Assembly: GCA_030916925.1 (NCBI GenBank)
Contig: JAUPVU010000073.1
Span: 1 to 10,123, forward strand
Reading direction: 5' to 3'
Length of the DNA: 10,123 nt
DNA from: Patescibacteria group bacterium
Lineage (GTDB): Bacteria > Patescibacteriota > WWE3 > 2-01-FULL-39-13
The translations under genes and the position numbers were made by a program. The notes below the pieces were generated by a model. That model saw only the letters and a program-made list of their open reading frames with translations, made no database searches and was not told the origin of the DNA. Positions 1 to 5,812 of the stretch are shown here, piece after piece; positions within the stretch are counted from its first letter, which is position 1; each line of letters opens with the position of its first letter.

Positions 1-1
1 A

Positions 2-169
2 AGGAAAAAGGTTGCGAGTATTTTTCGTAACTTCTTTCTAAAACCAAATAAAACAAACCCCATCCGTTCTAATAAACGGGTGCCCGAAAGGGATAAGATA
101 ATTTTTTTACTTATGGGTTTGTTTGTAGTTTTTAATTCCTATTTTATTTCTGATATACTGTTTCAATGA
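2..169 (+). CDS. C-terminal end of a probable membrane protein (partial, 5' end outside window)
   Basis: An open frame enters from the left edge and runs 55 codons to a TGA at 167-169. The first 35 residues are rich in Lys, Arg and Asn. They are followed by a hydrophobic stretch, about residues 33-55 of the visible part, containing IIFLLMGLFVVF, which reads as one membrane helix with positive charges before it. The stop overlaps the ATG of the next gene in the four-base arrangement ATGA, common between neighbouring genes in an operon. A 55-codon open frame in AT-rich DNA is unlikely by chance, and both its composition and its overlap look genic. The family cannot be recognised from this piece. 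The last codons also contain the -10 element proposed for the next gene, so the two readings coexist. Confidence 0.55.
   Translation, partial: RKKVASIFRNFFLKPNKTNPIRSNKRVPERDKIIFLLMGLFVVFNSYFISDILFQ
151..159 (+). promoter_or_regulatory. Extended -10 promoter element for the gene at 166, predicting a leaderless transcript
   Basis: The bases TGATATACT contain the extended -10 TG, one base, then TATACT (154-159). Only six bases separate the hexamer from the ATG at 166, so transcription should begin at or next to the A of the start codon. There is no convincing -35 at 17-nt spacing and no Shine-Dalgarno sequence. The same arrangement recurs upstream of several other genes in this window, which supports it. 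Confidence 0.6.
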
Positions 170-567
170 CCACTAGTTTTTCAGAACTGGTTGCACTTCG
201 TGAAAAAGGACAGATTCAGGAAGCGCTAATCGGTTTTGAAACCTTAGCGGATGAAAGTTTAGAATCCTCAGATTTTCTTACCTACATAAAAGTTTCACAA
301 CAGCTTTATATTTGTTATTCCACTTTAATCAATCAGTCTGAAGATGATAATGAGAAAAAAGATTTATCATCTGAAGCATTAGAACTTGCAGCAAGTGCAC
401 ATGAGGTTGCTAGAAATTTAGATCAGGAAATCTTTGCCAAAAGCAAAGTTCAATTAGCAGCTGCCCTATTAACAGATTCCCAATATCATAATGAAGATGC
501 CAAAACCGGCCAAGTCTTAACGGCTATGGATTATTTAAATGAGGCATTGGGGATGTTTAGGTATTAG
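166..567 (+). CDS. Small all-helical protein, possibly TPR-like; function unknown
   Basis: The 133-residue protein is predicted to be soluble and almost entirely helical, with no signal peptide or membrane segment. Helical pairs can be made out: residues about 4-30 (LVALREKGQIQEALIGFETLA), 37-57, 67-85, 89-104 and 118-131 (AMDYLNEALGMF). The first and last have the Ala/Leu/Gly pattern of tetratricopeptide-type repeats, but no repeat matches a full consensus. The start at 166 is supported by an extended -10 element six bases upstream. The upstream partial gene overlaps it by four bases, and the downstream phosphoribosyltransferase-like gene begins 19 nt after its TAG. I do not recognise the family. 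A protein-binding role is only an inference from the fold-like pattern. Confidence 0.7.
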   Translation: MTTSFSELVALREKGQIQEALIGFETLADESLESSDFLTYIKVSQQLYICYSTLINQSEDDNEKKDLSSEALELAASAHEVARNLDQEIFAKSKVQLAAALLTDSQYHNEDAKTGQVLTAMDYLNEALGMFRY

Positions 568-586
568 AGTTATCGTTAATTTTTAA

Positions 587-1018
587 ATGTTTTACTATAC
601 TTATAACGAATTTTTAGAAGATATTAATAAATTAGCAAAGCGTATTAAAAAAGCGGATATTAAATACGATTGGATTGTTGCAATGAGTCGTGGGGGAATA
701 GTCCCAGCAGGCTACTTAAGTCAGTTGCTAAATATGTCGACGATAACAACAACGCGAGGCGAAATTACTGGTCAAACATATCAAACCGCTTACCTTCCAA
801 TTCGTCAAGTTTCAGGCAATGTGCTATTAGTTTCGGACTTATTGCGTACAGGAAATACCATTGGGCCAGCTAAGCAGAAAATTGAAGATAATTACGATAT
901 TAATAATCTGGATATTCTGTGTATGCATTATTTCCCAAGAACTTCCATTTTAATTCCAAAGTATTATTCGCATAGAATGCCTAATAAACATTTTGTGATT
1001 TATCCATGGGAAACCTAG
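587..1018 (+). CDS. Phosphoribosyltransferase-fold protein (Gpt/hypoxanthine-guanine PRTase-like) with altered PRPP loop
   Basis: The 143-residue protein follows the type I phosphoribosyltransferase plan of xanthine-guanine PRTases. An N-terminal helix is followed by YDWIVAMSRGGIVPAG (27-42, the SRGG pyrophosphate-binding loop), the strand plus PRPP motif VLLVSDLLRTGNT (79-91), and the C-terminal FVIYPWE, which matches the F-V-PWE ending of the Gpt group. Length is normal for that group. In active enzymes the PRPP motif reads like V-D-D-L-V-D-T-G. Here the first Asp is Ser83 and the Asp before TG, the usual catalytic acid/base, is Arg87; only Asp84 remains of the acidic pair. The protein may therefore bind nucleotides or PRPP without normal purine salvage activity, or use a different substrate. 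There is no Shine-Dalgarno sequence. The gene lies 19 nt after its neighbour and is convergent with the DedA gene. Confidence 0.85.
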   Translation: MFYYTYNEFLEDINKLAKRIKKADIKYDWIVAMSRGGIVPAGYLSQLLNMSTITTTRGEITGQTYQTAYLPIRQVSGNVLLVSDLLRTGNTIGPAKQKIEDNYDINNLDILCMHYFPRTSILIPKYYSHRMPNKHFVIYPWET

Positions 1019-1044
1019 GATAAAATAATATAGTTAGAAAATGT

Positions 1045-1689
1045 TTAGAGGTACTTCCCCACAAATGGTATGTGTCTTCGTTTGAAGAATAAGAAGACCA
1101 TAAATGCCACTACAAATCCATATATGACTAAATGCTCATAGCCGGCTAGGACTTGTGAGACGGTTTCCCATTGGCTTCCGAAGATATATCCGGCATAAGA
1201 TAAGATAAAGCACCATAAAAAGGTTCCAGCGAAGGTTAAGATGGTGAATTGAGTTAAGTCCATTTTTATAAATCCTGCGGGGACTGAGATTATAGTACGG
1301 CCAATAGGTGTCATTCTTAAGAAGAAAACAGTCCAAACACCATATTTTGTAAACCAGGCTTCTGTTTTATCGAGGTCTTCTATTGTTATAAAAAAATATT
1401 TTCCATATTTGTCGACGAATGCTCTGGTTTTAGGTCCGTTGAATTTTGTTCCAAAGTAATAAAGAATTAAAGCCGCTATAGTTGAACCTATAGCCCCTGA
1501 TAATGCTATTAGGAAAAGGTTCATTTGACCTTGGTAGGCTAAGTAACCTGCCCATGGAAAGATAAATTCTGAAGGTATTGGAGCAATAATGTTTTCGACG
1601 ATAGTGGCGAAAATTATACCCCAATATCCAAATTGTAAAATTAAACTGGTTATAAATTCGGCAATTGGTTGTAGATATTCTGATATCAT
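1045..1689 (-). CDS. DedA-family (VTT domain) integral membrane protein
   Basis: The 214-residue protein belongs to the DedA/SNARE-associated family, whose members include bacterial undecaprenyl-phosphate translocases and phospholipid flippases/scramblases. Seen in the sequence: a re-entrant/membrane N-terminal part with VENIIAPIPSEFIFPWAGY (31-49), a glycine-rich membrane helix (about 58-80, ending YYFG), an amphipathic middle, and the signature FFLRMTPIGRTIISVPAGF (122-140). Two further helices follow (about 147-171 and 187-202), then a basic tail. Arg125 and Arg131 have the spacing of the two arginines known to be essential in E. coli YqjA/YghB. Length is typical. The start at 1689 lies six bases after an extended -10. 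In a small-genome bacterium a lipid-carrier recycling role is plausible but not shown. Confidence 0.92.
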   Translation of the reverse strand: MISEYLQPIAEFITSLILQFGYWGIIFATIVENIIAPIPSEFIFPWAGYLAYQGQMNLFLIALSGAIGSTIAALILYYFGTKFNGPKTRAFVDKYGKYFFITIEDLDKTEAWFTKYGVWTVFFLRMTPIGRTIISVPAGFIKMDLTQFTILTFAGTFLWCFILSYAGYIFGSQWETVSQVLAGYEHLVIYGFVVAFMVFLFFKRRHIPFVGKYL

Positions 1690-1695
1690 TACGAA

Positions 1696-1704
1696 ATTTT
1701 AGCA
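1696..1704 (-). promoter_or_regulatory. Extended -10 promoter element for the DedA gene, leaderless
   Basis: On the minus strand the bases read TGCTAAAAT, an extended -10 with hexamer TAAAAT at 1701-1696. Six bases lie between it and the ATG whose first base is 1689, so the transcript should start at or beside the start codon. There is no clear -35 element and no Shine-Dalgarno sequence. An out-of-frame ATG at 1705 overlaps this element and is not used. Confidence 0.6.
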
Positions 1705-1727
1705 TTAAGTGATAACATTTACCTATA

Positions 1728-1733
1728 TATATT
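1728..1733 (+). promoter_or_regulatory. Possible -10 element for the RDD-family gene
   Basis: TATATT sits 12 bases upstream of the ATG at 1746 within an AT-only run, which would give a leader of only about five bases. The 56-bp space between this gene and the divergent DedA gene must hold both promoters. The run CTATATATATTTATTTG offers several overlapping candidates, so the exact hexamer is uncertain. Confidence 0.35.
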
Positions 1734-1745
1734 TATTTGAAATAA

Positions 1746-2654
1746 ATGGCAATTCAACAAACCGTTCAAGAACCAGTATCTAATTCAGAGGTAGTGATAG
1801 AAGCTAGTCCAGCCGTAATGTCACCTACCCCACTTTCTTCTTCTGTTTCACAAACAGCTGGTCGATACCCTAAAATGGGTAGTTTTTGGGAAAGATTTAT
1901 AGCAACACTACTTGACTCTATCATCTTAGGTCTAGTAACCGCTCCTTTTTATGTAGGATCAATGGGAAGCGAAATTGCTGCAAGTGTAAACACACATGGT
2001 GCTGGTGTGCCTACCCTAACTGGTACTCAAGCAATGTTACAGCTATTATCATTTGTTATCGCAATTGGATATCAGGTATTTTTCTTAACAACTAAAGGGC
2101 AAACACTCGGGAAAATGATTATGAAGTTAAAGGTATTGGATGAAGATAATTTATCTAAATTAACAGTTACTGAAGTAATTATTAGAGAATTAGGAAAGCT
2201 CCTAAGCAATATTACCTTATCACTTGGCTATATGTGGTATCTAATAGACCCAAAGAAGCAAACCTGGCATGACAGATTTTCAAAATCACTTGTAGTGAAA
2301 ACTGATGATCAAGGAGTGGTATTGATGACTGGAAATCCTCCTTACTCAAAAAATAAATTAGCATTTGGAGCAGTTTACGGTGGATGCTGTTTACTCTGGA
2401 TACTATTAATTGTAATGGCAGTTTCTGCAGTAGCATTCTTTGGAAAAGAAGCGATGGAAGAGATTCAACGTGATGACACTGAAAATACACAAACTGATTA
2501 CAATTACGAGTATGATTTTGAACAAGACACAACAGAAACTACATCTGAAGATTCTGAATTTGACTTCGAAGAAATGCTACGACAATATAATGAGCAGATG
2601 GATGAGGCTGGTACAGAATCAGTTCCAACTGAAGATATGAATCAAGTAAATTAA
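1746..2654 (+). CDS. RDD-family membrane protein with long acidic C-terminal tail
   Basis: This 302-residue protein carries an RDD domain, a membrane module named for conserved Arg and Asp residues. A Ser/Pro/Val-rich disordered N-terminus (1-40) is followed by FWERFIATLLDSIILG (47-62, with Arg50 and Asp57), the first membrane helix (about 52-70) and a second helix (about 97-115). Next come the diagnostic GQTLGKMIMKLKVLD (118-132) and YLIDPKKQTWHDRFSKSLVV (165-184). A further hydrophobic helix follows (about 206-232). The final 70 residues are strongly acidic, with many Asp, Glu, Thr and Tyr, and must be soluble. The molecular function of RDD proteins is poorly defined; some are linked to ion or solute transport. 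Its tail is unusual and may bind cations or a basic partner. The gene is divergent from the DedA gene, and rsmI follows after 17 nt. Confidence 0.9.
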   Translation: MAIQQTVQEPVSNSEVVIEASPAVMSPTPLSSSVSQTAGRYPKMGSFWERFIATLLDSIILGLVTAPFYVGSMGSEIAASVNTHGAGVPTLTGTQAMLQLLSFVIAIGYQVFFLTTKGQTLGKMIMKLKVLDEDNLSKLTVTEVIIRELGKLLSNITLSLGYMWYLIDPKKQTWHDRFSKSLVVKTDDQGVVLMTGNPPYSKNKLAFGAVYGGCCLLWILLIVMAVSAVAFFGKEAMEEIQRDDTENTQTDYNYEYDFEQDTTETTSEDSEFDFEEMLRQYNEQMDEAGTESVPTEDMNQVN

Positions 2655-2671
2655 TATCTGCTTAAGCAAAT

Positions 2672-3406
2672 ATGGCAACTTTATACATTATTCCTACCCC
2701 TATTGGGAATTTAGAGGATATTACGGTTCGCGCAAAAAATGTCCTTGAAAAATTAGAGGTCATTTTTTGCGAGGATACCCGGGTTACCAGAAAGCTATTT
2801 TCCCTTCTAAAACTTTCGTTAGATAAGAAAAACTTCTATAGCAACTTTGAACATAACGAAAAAGCAAATGTAACTCAAATTATAGATTTACTTAAAAAAG
2901 ATACCGATGTTGGAATTGTTACGGATGCAGGAACGCCTTTAATATCTGATCCAGGATTCCCAATTGTTCGCGAAGTTCGAAAAATATTAAAAGAAAATCC
3001 AGTCGATTATAAGGAAATAAAAGTGGAAGTACTTCCTGGAGCTTCGTCCGTAATCGTTTCTCTCGCCGGAAGTGGACTGCCTACAGACAAATTCACATTC
3101 TTGGGATTCGTTCCCAAAAAGCCTGGAGATAGAAGAAAGCTATTTAAATCAGTTCAGAAATCGTCCAATCATCTAACTGTTACTTATATTACATTCGAGT
3201 CGCATTTTAGACTCCAATCAACTATCGAAGTAATCCATGAACAACTTGGAAAAAACGTTTATATCGTAATCGCAAAAGAATTAACCAAACTGCACGAGAG
3301 ATTTTATGAAGGAAATATCATTGATATAAAACAACAACTCAAAGATAAAAAATTAAACATTGCCGGAGAACTAATATTGCTATTTCGCACTTCACCCAAT
3401 TCGTAA
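2672..3406 (+). CDS. rsmI: 16S rRNA (cytidine-1402-2'-O)-methyltransferase RsmI
   Basis: RsmI transfers a methyl group from S-adenosylmethionine to the ribose of C1402 in the ribosomal decoding centre. The protein has the tetrapyrrole-methylase fold and nearly all family signatures: YIIPTPIGNLEDIT (5-18), CEDTRVTRKL (33-42), HNE (61-63), VTDAGTPLISDPGFPIVR (83-100), LPGASS (121-126), SGLPTDKFTFLGFVPKK (134-150), ESHFRL (176-181), AKELTKLHERFYEG (201-214) and the closing GELILLF (232-238). At 244 residues it is shorter than the E. coli enzyme, ending right after the second domain and lacking the C-terminal helical extension. About ten extra residues (around 107-117) precede the V-LPGASS strand. 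The start is fixed by the canonical N-terminal motif only four residues in. There is no Shine-Dalgarno sequence. It lies 17 nt after the RDD gene and may share its transcript. Confidence 0.95.
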   Translation: MATLYIIPTPIGNLEDITVRAKNVLEKLEVIFCEDTRVTRKLFSLLKLSLDKKNFYSNFEHNEKANVTQIIDLLKKDTDVGIVTDAGTPLISDPGFPIVREVRKILKENPVDYKEIKVEVLPGASSVIVSLAGSGLPTDKFTFLGFVPKKPGDRRKLFKSVQKSSNHLTVTYITFESHFRLQSTIEVIHEQLGKNVYIVIAKELTKLHERFYEGNIIDIKQQLKDKKLNIAGELILLFRTSPNS

Positions 3407-3412
3407 TACAAT
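3384..3412 (+). promoter_or_regulatory. Promoter for the phosphoglycerate mutase gene, leaderless, overlapping the end of rsmI
   Basis: A -10 hexamer TACAAT (3407-3412) directly follows the rsmI TAA stop and ends six bases before the ATG at 3419. At 17-nt spacing, inside rsmI, is TTCGCA (3384-3389), a four-of-six match to a -35. Transcription would start at the A of the ATG. The sequence between is TAATGA, two in-frame stop codons, with no Shine-Dalgarno sequence. Confidence 0.55.
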
Positions 3413-3418
3413 TAATGA

Positions 3419-4186
3419 ATGACGGAACAAGATATGCAGCTAATAGTAAAAGCTGCCCAAGACTCAATAGATCATCCAGGGGCCAATGCAAGACCTTTGC
3501 CCAAGAATGAATCAGAAACCCAACCGCTTCTTATTGTATTTAGACATGGGGAATCAGAGGATAATTTACTTAAGATTTTTTCAGGATGGAGAGATGTTGG
3601 GTTAACGCCAAGAGGAGTGCAGCAAGCAATGGCTTTAGCTGAGCTGTTGAAGAATAAAAAAATTGATGTATGTATTACCTCTCCTCTCCGAAGAACGCTG
3701 GATACTGCTAAGTATGCCTTAAAGTATCATCCGCATATAAAAATCGAAACAGATCAAAGAATAATTGAACGTAATTACGGTGACTTAATGGGTACAAGTA
3801 AAGAAGAGCTTCAAATGAAAAATCCAGAACTAGCTGCGAAATATAGAAGGGCTTACGATTTTCCACCTCCTAATGGTGAATCATTAGAAATGGTTGAAAC
3901 TAGGGTTACTCCATTTATTCTAGAACTAAAAGAGAGAATGTTACGTGATAGGATAAACGTTGCTATATCTTGTCACGGTAATTCTATGCGAATAATCAGA
4001 AGGCATTTCGAAAAGTTAACCCTATTAGAAATGTGTATATTAGAAAACCCTTTAGGATCTGATTATGCTCAATATGTTATAGAAAAGAAAAAGGATTTAA
4101 CTTACAAATATTCCTCTGAATATTTAAAAGATTTATATAATCCAAAGGCTCCAAGAAGTATTATTGTACCTTCAACAAGTAACTAG
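3419..4186 (+). CDS. gpmA: 2,3-bisphosphoglycerate-dependent phosphoglycerate mutase (histidine phosphatase superfamily)
   Basis: This enzyme interconverts 3-phosphoglycerate and 2-phosphoglycerate through a phosphohistidine intermediate. Signatures of the cofactor-dependent type are in order: FRHGESEDNL (41-50; catalytic His43), FSGWRDVGLTPRG (54-66), TSPLRRTLDTA (87-97), IERNYGDLMG (116-125; Glu117 in the position of the proton donor), KYRRAYDFPPPNGES (141-155; the RR-Y-PPP substrate-binding stretch specific to mutases rather than general phosphatases) and SCHGNSMR (184-191; second catalytic His186). The core aligns well with GpmA. About 35 extra N-terminal residues precede the first strand; the start is nevertheless supported by the -10 element six bases upstream. 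An ATG at 3415 is out of frame. Enolase and PEP synthase, the next two pathway enzymes, are encoded nearby on the other strand. A broad-specificity phosphatase is less likely given the RR-Y-PPP motif. Confidence 0.85.
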   Translation: MTEQDMQLIVKAAQDSIDHPGANARPLPKNESETQPLLIVFRHGESEDNLLKIFSGWRDVGLTPRGVQQAMALAELLKNKKIDVCITSPLRRTLDTAKYALKYHPHIKIETDQRIIERNYGDLMGTSKEELQMKNPELAAKYRRAYDFPPPNGESLEMVETRVTPFILELKERMLRDRINVAISCHGNSMRIIRRHFEKLTLLEMCILENPLGSDYAQYVIEKKKDLTYKYSSEYLKDLYNPKAPRSIIVPSTSN

Positions 4187-4219
4187 AACTTTCTAAAGGT
4201 AGTAGCACCTCTTTTGCTA

Positions 4220-4228
4220 TGGTAGAAT
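4220..4228 (+). promoter_or_regulatory. Extended -10 promoter element for the gene at 4236, leaderless
   Basis: TGGTAGAAT is an extended -10 with hexamer TAGAAT (4223-4228). Seven bases of A and T separate it from the ATG at 4236. No -35 is visible at normal spacing, as expected if the TG extension carries recognition. No Shine-Dalgarno sequence is present. This suggests the membrane protein gene is transcribed separately from the mutase gene 49 bp upstream. Confidence 0.6.
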
Positions 4229-4235
4229 TTTTAAT

Positions 4236-5798
4236 ATGGATCAGAACCTGCCACAGAACCAAAATCCTTCGGATAATCAATTACCTGGATTAGGAGGTCT
4301 AAGTGACACGCCAACTGCATCAAACTATCCTACAGAACCAATTGATCCTTATAATCAATCATTTACAGCAATTTCTGGCACAAATAATGTAGGACTTAAT
4401 ACAAGGAGCGTGGCATCTTTAGATCCAAAAACTTCTTCGAATGAGCAAGTTTCAAATTTTGACTCGCAAGTAAGAACCGTTACTACAATCGCGGGAATTA
4501 CATCAGAATCCGGCTCAAAAAATGCACAAGTAAAAAAAGGTAAAGGTTCAAAAGTTTTAATTTTCTCACTAATATTAGTACCCCTACTTTTAGTGTTTCT
4601 TGGAATAGGAGCCTTTGCAGCAGCTGCTTATGAAGTTTTGCCTTTACCTGCTAAGTACCGCGATATGGCAGTTAACGTTGTAAATAAAATTTCTTTTATG
4701 CCTAAATCATCAAGAATGATTTTATACAATACTGCATCAACAAAAATATTTGAAAGGTCGTATATAAATGGTTCTTTTAAAACTCAGACTGATGACCCAA
4801 TGTTTAATCAGTTATTTGGGACCGATTCAACGACCTTAAAATTTGAGGGTCCACTAATTAGAGAGAATGGATTAAACGACTTTGCATTTAAACTTTCAAT
4901 GGTAGATGTTGTTGATCTCCAAATTCATCATTTTAATAGTACTTTATATTTCAATATTTTGAATGCTATTACGCCTGATAGAATCATGCCCAATTTACCT
5001 AATACATGGGGATATAACAATCCAATCTTTAATAGATGGGTAGAAGTTAATAGTACTGAACTAAACCAAGGTTTGAATCAGATATTTGGTGATGATACCG
5101 AAACACAGTCTGCATTAATGGGCGATAGCGAAGAAGTATTAGATGCTTTTAGGGAAGATGTCATTCCATTTGTAACAACCACTAAAGAAGAACTTGATGG
5201 TGTTAAGGTATACAAATTATCCTATTATCCGACCGATGGCCAAGTAGCGGAGTTAATTACTAAGCTTTCAAAACTGGCAACTACTGCTTCAACAGTAGAT
5301 GCTCAAGAGGTTAATCCTACTATGCAAAATGCTTCACCAGTAGTAATGAAAGATGTAAAGTTGGACTTATGGGTAGAAGCAAGCACCTTTAAAATCAGGA
5401 AGCATTCAAGCACCGCTATAATTTCGACAAGTATCTCACCAGTTAACTATTCCAATGTACTCGGAGCCACAACACCGGTGCTGGCTCAAACTCGAGAACA
5501 ATTAATACAAGCTCAGGGACAAAGTTTGAGTGATATAAATTTAACCTCTGAATTACAAATCGATCCCCTTGACGACGCGACTTCAGTGATAGTCCCACAA
5601 GACACAGTTAAATTTGAGGAATATTCATCCTCTGTAATGAATCATTTGAAGAAATTAATGGCTCCTCCTGTTGTCATTGAAGATGATGATAATGGAATTG
5701 ATGAAGGAGCATTTGGATTTGAACAAGCATCAGTACGTCAAGCATTGCCTGCAAACGCATTGTCTACTGAGGATTTAAACCTTTTAGGAGTTCAATAA
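4236..5798 (+). CDS. Large single-pass membrane protein with disordered cytoplasmic N-terminus and extracytoplasmic domain; function unknown
   Basis: The 520-residue protein starts with about 100 residues rich in Asn, Gln, Ser, Thr and Pro (low complexity, probably disordered). These end in a basic cluster (VKKGKGSK, 99-106) and one membrane helix (about 107-131, VLIFSLILVPLLLVFLGIG and an Ala run). The positive charges on the N-terminal side predict an N-in, C-out orientation, placing about 390 residues outside. That part has alternating beta-like stretches such as LKFEGPLIRENGLNDFAFKL (201-220) and VKLDLWVEASTFKIRKHSS (374-392). The second stretch resembles the strand-turn-strand of LolA/LppX-type lipoprotein folds, a weak resemblance by eye. 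Residues 484-490 are acidic and the C-terminus is low-complexity. There is no cleavable signal peptide or lipobox. It has its own promoter and is convergent with eno, with only 14 nt between. I do not recognise the family. Confidence 0.88.
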   Translation: MDQNLPQNQNPSDNQLPGLGGLSDTPTASNYPTEPIDPYNQSFTAISGTNNVGLNTRSVASLDPKTSSNEQVSNFDSQVRTVTTIAGITSESGSKNAQVKKGKGSKVLIFSLILVPLLLVFLGIGAFAAAAYEVLPLPAKYRDMAVNVVNKISFMPKSSRMILYNTASTKIFERSYINGSFKTQTDDPMFNQLFGTDSTTLKFEGPLIRENGLNDFAFKLSMVDVVDLQIHHFNSTLYFNILNAITPDRIMPNLPNTWGYNNPIFNRWVEVNSTELNQGLNQIFGDDTETQSALMGDSEEVLDAFREDVIPFVTTTKEELDGVKVYKLSYYPTDGQVAELITKLSKLATTASTVDAQEVNPTMQNASPVVMKDVKLDLWVEASTFKIRKHSSTAIISTSISPVNYSNVLGATTPVLAQTREQLIQAQGQSLSDINLTSELQIDPLDDATSVIVPQDTVKFEEYSSSVMNHLKKLMAPPVVIEDDDNGIDEGAFGFEQASVRQALPANALSTEDLNLLGVQ

Positions 5799-5812
5799 AT
5801 AGATAGAAGAAG

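Noticed and set aside
83..92. Hammerhead-like or riboswitch core, suggested by CCCGAAAGGG
   Set aside because: The CUGAUGA core of a hammerhead is absent and I could match no known riboswitch class. The bases lie in a probable coding frame.
1019..1044. Bidirectional terminator between the convergent PRTase-like and DedA genes
   Set aside because: The 26-base gap is AT-rich but contains no stem with a T run on either strand.
1136..1705. Second and third minus-strand frames overlapping the DedA gene, including an ATG at 1705
   Set aside because: The DedA frame carries all family motifs; the others are out-of-frame shadows, and the ATG at 1705 lies within the promoter element.
2659..2668. Palindrome TGCTTAAGCA between the RDD gene and rsmI, as an operator
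   Set aside because: A single ten-base palindrome in a 17-nt gap is easily chance, and no second copy is seen elsewhere in the window.
4197..4214. Weak hairpin (AGGT/ACCT) followed by CTTTT after the mutase gene, as a Rho-independent terminator
   Set aside because: The stem is only four base pairs with a six-base loop and the T run is interrupted. This is too weak to call a terminator.
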